58,085 bases of DNA from DATKGX01 sp035510555 (lineage in GTDB: Bacteria > Patescibacteriota > Microgenomatia > Levybacterales > UBA12049), in assembly GCA_035510555.1 (NCBI GenBank), contig DATKGX010000027.1, positions 1-58,085 on the forward strand, written 5' to 3'. Positions within the stretch are counted from its first letter, which is position 1. Each line of letters opens with the position of its first letter. Of the stretch, positions 7,499 to 13,898 are shown one piece after another. Below the pieces are notes generated by a model. It was not told the origin of the DNA. It did not search any database and saw nothing but the letters and a program-made list of their open reading frames with translations. A program made the translations under genes and the position numbers.

Positions 7499-8815
7499 AT
7501 GTTAAAGACTAAGGATCCGGCCGTTTTTAAGCTCATCAAAGCCGAAGAAAAAAGACAACGGGAAGTGTTGGAAATGATTCCTTCGGAAAATTACGCCTCC
7601 AAAGAAGTTTTGGAAGCTCTTGGTACAGTTCTTAACAATAAATATTCAGAGGGTTATCCTAAAAAAAGATATTATCAGGGCAATGCGGTGGTCGACGAAG
7701 TGGAGATTTTGGCTCAAGAAAGAGCAAAAGCTCTATTTAAAGTGCCGTTTGTTAACGTCCAGGCGCTGTCGGGCTCGGCCATGAATCTGGCGGTTTACTT
7801 CGCGCTTTTAGAACCGTTAAAAAGTAAAATCATGGGGTTGGCGCTAGCTTTTGGTGGACATTTAACGCACGGACAGCCGCAATCAATCAGTGGCAAATTC
7901 TTCAAATCAACGCTCTATACCCTGGGTAAAGACGGCCGCTTGGATTTTGCCGCGATCGAAAAACAGGCTTTAAAAGAAAAGCCTGATATTATTGTCTGCG
8001 GTTTTACAGCTTATCCCCGCATTATTGATTTCAAAAAATTCGGAGAGATTGCCGATAAAGTCGGAGCGTATCTTTTGGCGGATATTTCCCATATCGCGGG
8101 ATTGGTGGTGGCCGGCGCGCATCCGTCGCCTGTGCCTTACGCCCACATTGTGACAACCACGACTCACAAAACGCTTAGAGGCCCACGGGGCGCTTTGATT
8201 ATGGTGACAGACAAAGGTTTAAAGAAAGATCCGGAGCTTAATAAAAAAATCGATACGGCCATAATTCCGGGAATTCAGGGCGGACCGCACGACAACCAAA
8301 CGGCGGCCATCGCGGTCGCCCTTCGCGAAGCTCAGGGTAAACTATTCAAAGCTTACGGTAAACAAATAGTCAAAAACTCACAAAAATTAGCGCAAGAGCT
8401 CATCAGATACGGATTTGATTTGGTCAGCGGCGGCAGTGAAAATCATTTACTGCTCATTGACCTCCGTAATAAAAAGGTCAACGGGGCAATTGCGGCGTTG
8501 GCGATGGAAGTGGCGGGAATTGTGGTTAATAAAAACGGCGTGCCAAACGACACCAATCCGCCATTCTATCCGTCAGGAATACGCTTGGGAACGCCGGCCA
8601 TCACCACGCGGGGCATGAAAGAGAAAGAAATGGTTAAAGTGGCCAAATGGATTAACGACGCCATCAGTCAGGTTCAAGATATCAAACTGCCGCAAGATAA
8701 AGCAGAACGTTCAGCTTTTTACAAAAAATTCAAAGCGGAAATCTATAAAAACAAAAATCTCCTGCAAATTGCCAAAGAAGTTAAAACTCTTTGTTTAAAA
8801 TTTCCTCTGCCCTAA
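7499..8815 (+). CDS. glyA: serine hydroxymethyltransferase
   Basis: PLP enzyme that converts serine and tetrahydrofolate to glycine and methylene-tetrahydrofolate, the methyl donor for ThyA. The 438-aa length fits. Marks are EMIPSENYASKEVLEALG, the NKYSEGYPKKRYYQGN substrate region, HIAGLVVAGAHPSPVPYA, and the PLP lysine in TTTTHKTLRGPRG. A GGGG stretch about 4 bases before ATG 7499 may help initiation. With thyA and folA upstream on the same strand the one-carbon cycle is complete. Confidence 0.97.
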   Translation: MLKTKDPAVFKLIKAEEKRQREVLEMIPSENYASKEVLEALGTVLNNKYSEGYPKKRYYQGNAVVDEVEILAQERAKALFKVPFVNVQALSGSAMNLAVYFALLEPLKSKIMGLALAFGGHLTHGQPQSISGKFFKSTLYTLGKDGRLDFAAIEKQALKEKPDIIVCGFTAYPRIIDFKKFGEIADKVGAYLLADISHIAGLVVAGAHPSPVPYAHIVTTTTHKTLRGPRGALIMVTDKGLKKDPELNKKIDTAIIPGIQGGPHDNQTAAIAVALREAQGKLFKAYGKQIVKNSQKLAQELIRYGFDLVSGGSENHLLLIDLRNKKVNGAIAALAMEVAGIVVNKNGVPNDTNPPFYPSGIRLGTPAITTRGMKEKEMVKVAKWINDAISQVQDIKLPQDKAERSAFYKKFKAEIYKNKNLLQIAKEVKTLCLKFPLP

Positions 8816-8828
8816 AATCCCGTTTATT

Positions 8829-9698
8829 ATGTCAGAATCAGGTCGTTATTCAAGAGTAACCAGTGCGGACAAAAAAGAAGCGCTAAGGATTAGAAATTGT
8901 ATGCAAAATAGCCTGGTACTTCTAGAAAGCGAGAGGGCCCGTTTTGCCGCCCGAGATATTTTACGTGATACTCTTGATGACCAAATGTCGTTGATGGCCA
9001 GTGGTAGGTTTGATAACTTTAGGGGTAAAGTTGATGAGGCTTTTTTAAGTGCCTTTATTTTAGACCCGTTGTTTACCGATTTATTTTCTGAGGCGCAGGA
9101 AATGGCTACCCGGTGCGCGGACACGGATCTTGGTTTTCAACAGAGATTAAAAGGTGCGCTGTTTGAAAGGATGGCCTACGCATTTCTTTCCAGTAAGACT
9201 GATGACAAGAATATTCCGTTGATGGGAGAGGGTGTTTTTCAAATAGCAAGAGCCGTAAATCCGAAAAATAGAGTTGATAATTTTGGTCTTGGGCAAGTCG
9301 CAATTCCCGGAGTTTATATTCCTGACGGCTATATGGTTGATGCCGCAGGCAAAGAGCCAAGAATCACAAGCGTTATCGAATGCAAGCTTGCTTCCAGACA
9401 TAAGGAAAAAGTATTTGAACAAAAAAGTCGTGCTGTTTCTGAACTGAGCAAATTGGGTGTTATTGTTAGTCCTGACCCACATTTTATAGTGGTGTCGCCG
9501 AGTTTTCATTTTCTCGCGTCGCAAGTCGGCATAGATATGGTTTATATGCCGGTCGAGCAGGATATTTTTGAGAAAGGATTTTTCGACGACTTTGTTTACT
9601 CTCAATATAAAGTTGGAGAGGGTAAAACCCTTGCCTCTTTAAGACAGGAAAGAAACAATTTCCCTCGTCAGCAAGAAGTTTTTAAGGAAGTGTTATAA
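8829..9698 (+). CDS. PD-(D/E)XK-like nuclease-fold protein, putative
   Basis: 289 aa, no exact family recognised. The region IPDGYMVDAAGK followed about 20 residues later by VIECKLASR looks like the Asp and Glu-x-Lys of a PD-(D/E)XK nuclease core, after a helical segment GALFERMAYAFL of the kind seen in restriction-type nucleases. It is followed 11 bases later by a 120-aa gene that is probably co-transcribed, and sits beside the repeat-bounded island, so a defence or mobile-element role is possible but only inferred. Confidence 0.5.
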   Translation: MSESGRYSRVTSADKKEALRIRNCMQNSLVLLESERARFAARDILRDTLDDQMSLMASGRFDNFRGKVDEAFLSAFILDPLFTDLFSEAQEMATRCADTDLGFQQRLKGALFERMAYAFLSSKTDDKNIPLMGEGVFQIARAVNPKNRVDNFGLGQVAIPGVYIPDGYMVDAAGKEPRITSVIECKLASRHKEKVFEQKSRAVSELSKLGVIVSPDPHFIVVSPSFHFLASQVGIDMVYMPVEQDIFEKGFFDDFVYSQYKVGEGKTLASLRQERNNFPRQQEVFKEVL

Positions 9699-9709
9699 TC
9701 CTTTTCGTT

Positions 9710-10072
9710 ATGCCGCTTAAAGAAAGATTTGTTGATTTTGTTGTTCCGCAAAGAAGTTTTAAGGGAGAATTAAACAGAGAGATAGAGACATGCCTCGAAT
9801 TTTTTAATGACCCATGCGAGGTTAAAGGTATCGGCATAACCGTGGGAAGATTGGGAAGTAGCAGGCGTGCTCAAGAATTATTAGATAAAGCTAGGGGAAA
9901 ACCCAGGGGATATTTTTGGGAAAAAGACAGCATCAGGCATATGGTTGGCCAAGAAGTTATGACCAGACGACAGAAAGATGGGTTAGTTAGAGCAATACAT
10001 CACATTACTTTTCCCTACGCGGAATTTACGGGGCAACTTCCTGCCAGACCCGGCGGGGGAACTGTAGCATAA
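9710..10072 (+). CDS. uncharacterised 120-aa protein whose C-terminus runs into the 36-bp repeat
   Basis: No family recognised; Arg/Lys-rich and soluble. The last residues (GQLPARPGGGTVA) are coded by the left 36-bp repeat and the few bases after it. If the right repeat copy marks the undisturbed arrangement, the original protein would have ended about seven codons past the repeat with a different tail. The gene probably forms a pair with the nuclease-like gene 11 bases upstream. Confidence 0.55.
   Translation: MPLKERFVDFVVPQRSFKGELNREIETCLEFFNDPCEVKGIGITVGRLGSSRRAQELLDKARGKPRGYFWEKDSIRHMVGQEVMTRRQKDGLVRAIHHITFPYAEFTGQLPARPGGGTVA
10027..10062. repeat. 36-bp direct repeat, left copy
   Basis: Identical over 36 bases to 13900-13935 in the same orientation, starting TACGGGGCAACTTCC and ending GGCGGGGGAAC. 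The flanking bases differ on both sides. GC-rich compared with the AT-rich island between the copies. Confidence 0.95.
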
Positions 10073-10178
10073 TTCGTGCGCATGACTGAAGATAACCGAA
10101 GACACATTGGTAGCTTTGAATTCTATGATATTCCAAACTTTACCAAAAGTCACTTTACACATTGAATATTCAATAAAA

Positions 10179-11450
10179 TTAGATTGTCTTTGGAAAGCTT
10201 GTTTTACTCACGTTTCCAATCGCTCCGATGAAAATGTTCTGTTTTTTAAGATAGCTAGATGCAATTTCTCTAATTTTGTCATTACTAATTTTTTTGTATA
10301 GTTTTACTCTTTCCTCAATGCTTAATACATGTTGAGAATTAAGTAACTCTTGCATTCCGTACCATTCAATATAATCTTGTCCTGTTTCAAAATTGGCATA
10401 AATGCTGCCAATCAAGTGTTGTTTTGCAATTAATATCTCTTTGTCTGTAATTTTTCCGGAAGCAAGTCTTTCAAATTCGTCAAGGACAATCGAGGTTACC
10501 GAGTCTACGTTTCTATGTGAGGTTGATGCATTAAAAAATAGATATCCAGTATCACTTATGTAATCTGAATAGATATGCCAATCGTAAATTAGCCCTCCTT
10601 TATTCCTTAATGTTTGGATTAGTCTGGTGCCGGAATATCCACACAGTATCTCCCTAATTATCTCAAATACTGGTTGATCAATAGATCCATAAGGAACGGT
10701 TTTTACTCCAACGCAAATAGATGTTTTGTAGTAAGATGAATCATTATGCACTAAAATATTTTCCGTTTTTTTTGGAAAGTTAAGAGAAGGTATGTCTACA
10801 CTTTTTCCACCTGTTGTAAATAACCTGCTATTTTTTTCTACCTCTTTCCTAATACGTTTAGGTTCGATATCTCCGGCAATAAAAATAATAATATTCTTAG
10901 GAATAAAGTATTTATTTATGAAATCGTCAAGATCAGCTTTTGTAATTAGATCTAAATCGTTCTCGGTACCGGAATACGGGCGTGCCAGGTGTGTTCCATG
11001 GAATAACAAGGGAGTCCATACATAATCCCAGATAGCTTTTGAAGAATCGGATTTATTGGTATAAATTTCTTCCTTAATAACCTTTCTTTCCTTAGCAATT
11101 TCTGACTGCTTGATTAACGGGGAAGAAAGTGTTTCCATAAGCAGTTTTAATCCTGTTTCAAAATACGATTTTGGTAAGTGTACCGTATGCTTTTGGTGCT
11201 CTATCCATGTAAATGCACCATGCCAGCCGCCATACTGCTCAATTGCTAAAGCTTCTTTTTCAGTTGTTGGAAAACTTTGCGTTCCGTTAAAAACCATGTG
11301 CTCCGCAAAATGTGCAATACCCGGTTTATCCGGCGGATCAAAACGAAAACCCGCTCTCAAAAAAGCCGTGATTGTTACGGATTTTGTCGATAAGCCGGTG
11401 ATGCTTACGAAGCTAAGCCCATTTTTTAAAATATATTTCTTATATTGCAT
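10179..11450 (-). CDS. M16-family zinc peptidase (candidate leader peptidase)
   Basis: M16 peptidases are clam-shell zinc proteases; several RiPP and PQQ clusters use one to remove leader peptides. The inverted zinc motif HFAEH lies near residue 50, followed by the third ligand region KERKVIKEEIY, and the middle and C-terminal parts (SYYKTSICVGVKTVPYGS, GYSGTRLIQTLRNKGGLIY) fit the family. About 423 aa, one M16 repeat pair. I chose ATG 11450, one base after the stop of the SagB-like gene, over an upstream in-frame TTG that would overlap it. It is last in the operon. Leader cleavage is inferred from context; a general peptidase role is possible. Confidence 0.88.
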   Translation of the reverse strand: MQYKKYILKNGLSFVSITGLSTKSVTITAFLRAGFRFDPPDKPGIAHFAEHMVFNGTQSFPTTEKEALAIEQYGGWHGAFTWIEHQKHTVHLPKSYFETGLKLLMETLSSPLIKQSEIAKERKVIKEEIYTNKSDSSKAIWDYVWTPLLFHGTHLARPYSGTENDLDLITKADLDDFINKYFIPKNIIIFIAGDIEPKRIRKEVEKNSRLFTTGGKSVDIPSLNFPKKTENILVHNDSSYYKTSICVGVKTVPYGSIDQPVFEIIREILCGYSGTRLIQTLRNKGGLIYDWHIYSDYISDTGYLFFNASTSHRNVDSVTSIVLDEFERLASGKITDKEILIAKQHLIGSIYANFETGQDYIEWYGMQELLNSQHVLSIEERVKLYKKISNDKIREIASSYLKKQNIFIGAIGNVSKTSFPKTI

Positions 11451-11451
11451 A

Positions 11452-12228
11452 CTACATTTTTCCAACAGCAATTAAGTATAACGGATATTCTTTCTGTAAA
11501 GTAATGTCCAATAGTTGACTTACCTGACTATCGATATATCCGCATATTGCACAACTTCCAAGACCAAGTGCAGTGGCTAAAAGAAGAATATTTTGCGCTA
11601 GATGTCCAATCTCAATTAATATATACCTGTATCCTCTATCTCCGTATTTTATTTGGGTTCTTCCCGCAACTGCGGTGATAATAAAGATAACAGCGGCTTG
11701 CGAAATCCATTTTTCTCCACCCGTTGCTTTTAATACCCATTTTTTAAAGCCTCCTTCACGGATTAGCTCTAATAAATTTTCTTTAACATTGTAATGATAA
11801 ATACCGCTTTTAATCCCTTTGCTATTTAATACTAATGGGTAGATTTCCAGCGGATACCGTCCTCCGGCCGAAGGATAAGGCCTTCTACTGTTATCAATCA
11901 CCGCACCTTTTTTTATAAGCGCTGTGGAATTGTTCAATAGGTATGAAAGTTCATTTTTTGAAATAGGACTATTTATAAACTGTCTAATTGATCTTCTCAA
12001 TTTAAGAATTTCATCCAATTTTAAATTAGTACCGACGCCTTGTTTTGCATCTAAAGATATCTTTTTAAATCTGGGGTAGGTTTTAAAATGGATTTTAATC
12101 CATGACTGAGGGATTTCTTTTACACCGATGTCTAAATGGTCGTTATTGGTAGCGGTATTAAACTTATCGGATAAGGATAAGTTTCCTTCGGTTATTTCAA
12201 GAATTTTTTTTGTGTTATTAGTTTTCAT
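11452..12228 (-). CDS. SagB-type nitroreductase-fold dehydrogenase
   Basis: SagB/McbC-type FMN dehydrogenases oxidise azolines, formed by YcaO from Cys/Ser/Thr, to thiazoles and oxazoles. The 258-aa protein has the family marks LKLRRSIRQF, RPYPSAGGRYPLEIYPL, IKYGDRGYRYILIEIGHLAQN and GLGSCAICGY. Its ATG overlaps the ycaO stop as ATGA, so translation is coupled. Pairing with YcaO and a Cys-rich small gene supports an azole-forming role over a general nitroreductase. No E1-like (SagC/ThiF-like) partner is seen in the island, which is unusual. Confidence 0.88.
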   Translation of the reverse strand: MKTNNTKKILEITEGNLSLSDKFNTATNNDHLDIGVKEIPQSWIKIHFKTYPRFKKISLDAKQGVGTNLKLDEILKLRRSIRQFINSPISKNELSYLLNNSTALIKKGAVIDNSRRPYPSAGGRYPLEIYPLVLNSKGIKSGIYHYNVKENLLELIREGGFKKWVLKATGGEKWISQAAVIFIITAVAGRTQIKYGDRGYRYILIEIGHLAQNILLLATALGLGSCAICGYIDSQVSQLLDITLQKEYPLYLIAVGKM

Positions 12229-13538
12229 AGGAATGGATGTGATATTTTATTAAATTCATCTTCTTTTCTTGGATTTTTCAAAAAACCAAGTTTAACAGGT
12301 ACATCGTACAAACGTTTTCCTCCTAAATATGGATGCTTTTCGTCTAAATATAAGGGGTGCAAGTTAGGAATAACTACTTTTACTACTCTAAATCCCATTT
12401 TTTTTATTTCAGGTTTAGTGATATCTACATATATCACGTCCATATTTTTTTCTTTTAATATTTTAATTACATTCTCCAAAAGGTTTTGTTTTGGCATTAA
12501 CTCATTGTCGGTAAATCGTTTAAGCTTGTTATTATTTAACCAGAAATCAAGAAATTTTAGAGATTTTGTTGATAACCAGAATTTAGCTCTACTTTTAAAT
12601 ATGTTTGCTTCTTTGTCGTTGCTCAAGATACTGTTGTAAGCCGATTTATCCCGTATCCAATGCCTTGTCAAAAATGATTCCTCGATTGCACCGATGACAG
12701 TTTGTTTAAGATTAAAACCTGCTTTAAGACCGATGGATACCGCAGGGCCCAGATTGGTTTTGTCGATTAAGATTGCGGCAAAAGTCGGGATATTTAAATC
12801 TGTGGTAAGATCGATTACAACTATTTTCAACGCATATCTGTTGCAGGTATCAATAATTTCATTAATTTCCCGATCATGGATGGACAATAAATCTACCTGC
12901 GGAGAGGTAAGTTTATTAAGATAACTAATCATGAATGCATCTCTTTCTACAATTTCGCAGATCCCTTTATAGATAGCCTCTTTTAATGTAGTTTCGGCTG
13001 CTGCTCCTGTTGAGATAGGACTAATAATAATTGGTTCATTTCTAATCCGCTTATAATTTATCGCGATTAATTGTAAAGGGATTAGGATATTTTTTTTCTG
13101 GGTTATTGATTTCCCATTAATCCAAGTAAACCTTGAGTGGTCATTTATTCTAAATTCCTTGAATGAATTTGCTACAAGTTGTCTACTAGAAAATGGGGTG
13201 ATACGTAGAGGATCTAAATAATTGTGCTCAAGTTTTTTAGATGATGATATTAAGGTCTCCGAAGAATCATAACTATCCAAGCAATAACGTTCGATTGTTT
13301 CTCCCAGTGCCCTTATTAAGGCTACGTCTTTACGAAAAGAAAAGCCACCTGCAACCCCATCGCTGTCATTAGATTTATATGAAGTTGAGTAAGCAAATAA
13401 TTTGGGCTCATCGTTATATAAGGAGATTTTATAAATATCTATTACTTTGTTATTGTAAAAATGCAGTATAATTTTAGAAGCTTTTTCCAAAGACTTGGTT
13501 AGTTTTTTTTCACTCCCGACCTTATCTAAGTCATTCAT
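12225..13538 (-). CDS. YcaO-domain cyclodehydratase
   Basis: YcaO enzymes activate peptide amides with ATP and form azoline rings from Cys, Ser or Thr. The 437-aa protein shows GVAGGFSFRKDVALIRALGE then TIERYCLDSY (ATP-binding Glu/Arg helix), STGAAAETTLKEAIYKGICE with IVERDA, and the C-terminal SHPFL, which resembles the Pro-rich tail of azole-forming YcaOs though the last Pro is missing. There is no TfuA next to it, so thioamide formation is less likely. The peptide gene ends 48 bases upstream; SagB-like follows with ATGA overlap. The substrate-recognition (RRE/E1) domain usually fused or adjacent is not evident. Confidence 0.9.
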   Translation of the reverse strand: MNDLDKVGSEKKLTKSLEKASKIILHFYNNKVIDIYKISLYNDEPKLFAYSTSYKSNDSDGVAGGFSFRKDVALIRALGETIERYCLDSYDSSETLISSSKKLEHNYLDPLRITPFSSRQLVANSFKEFRINDHSRFTWINGKSITQKKNILIPLQLIAINYKRIRNEPIIISPISTGAAAETTLKEAIYKGICEIVERDAFMISYLNKLTSPQVDLLSIHDREINEIIDTCNRYALKIVVIDLTTDLNIPTFAAILIDKTNLGPAVSIGLKAGFNLKQTVIGAIEESFLTRHWIRDKSAYNSILSNDKEANIFKSRAKFWLSTKSLKFLDFWLNNNKLKRFTDNELMPKQNLLENVIKILKEKNMDVIYVDITKPEIKKMGFRVVKVVIPNLHPLYLDEKHPYLGGKRLYDVPVKLGFLKNPRKEDEFNKISHPFL

Positions 13539-13586
13539 AAAACTTGATATCAGTATTATAGACTTTTATGTTCTATTTTATGCTAT

Positions 13587-13763
13587 TTATTCTGTTGCTC
13601 CGCAAGGGCGGGGAGCAGGTGGAACCCTGCAAGGCAAAGCACAACCTGGAACATGGCAAGTGCCAGGTAATGGCTCACTGTTTTTTTCGTCCCTTTGCGT
13701 ATCTTTTACCACAAACTCTTTCGTATCGGCAACAGACCTTATGATTTCTTGTGTACTAGGCAT
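13587..13763 (-). CDS. candidate Cys-rich RiPP precursor peptide, 58 aa
   Basis: Starts at ATG 13763, 4 bases after a perfect SD (AAAGGAGGTGAT), which rules against the upstream GTG at 13772. The first about 34 residues are polar and charged (MPSTQEIIRSVADTKEFVV..., leader-like), ending LPG. The rest is a compact tail with four Cys in a repeating pattern, CHVPGCALP then CRVPPAPRP then CGATE. The Cys/Thr-rich tail is a plausible azole substrate for the YcaO/SagB pair 48 bases downstream. The tail DNA contains short hairpins (around 13597-13617, 13617-13632 and 13649-13673), so an origin in a palindromic element is possible. Assignment is by composition, SD, promoter and context; there is no homology evidence. 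Confidence 0.65.
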   Translation of the reverse strand: MPSTQEIIRSVADTKEFVVKDTQRDEKNSEPLPGTCHVPGCALPCRVPPAPRPCGATE

Positions 13764-13767
13764 TTTT

Positions 13768-13824
13768 ATCACCTCCTTTACTTTAGTTTCACTCTTAATA
13801 CCACATTTATCTGCTGCTTGTCAA
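13768..13824 (-). promoter_or_regulatory. promoter and strong SD of the RiPP island operon
   Basis: On the minus strand TTGACA (13824-13819), 18 bases, TATTAA (13800-13795), then the SD AAAGGAGGTGAT (13779-13768) and ATG 13763. The promoter lies inside the right repeat, so the island carries its own expression signals. Confidence 0.75.
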
Positions 13825-13898
13825 GTAACTCTTTTATGCAAACGATCGAAGTTTTGGACAAAACCCGACAAGGAAATACTTTGAGAAAAGAAAAAGGG

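Noticed and set aside
10107..10301. 64-aa plus-strand frame beside the left repeat
   Set aside because: Overlaps the end of the M16 protease gene on the other strand, has no SD and no family likeness.
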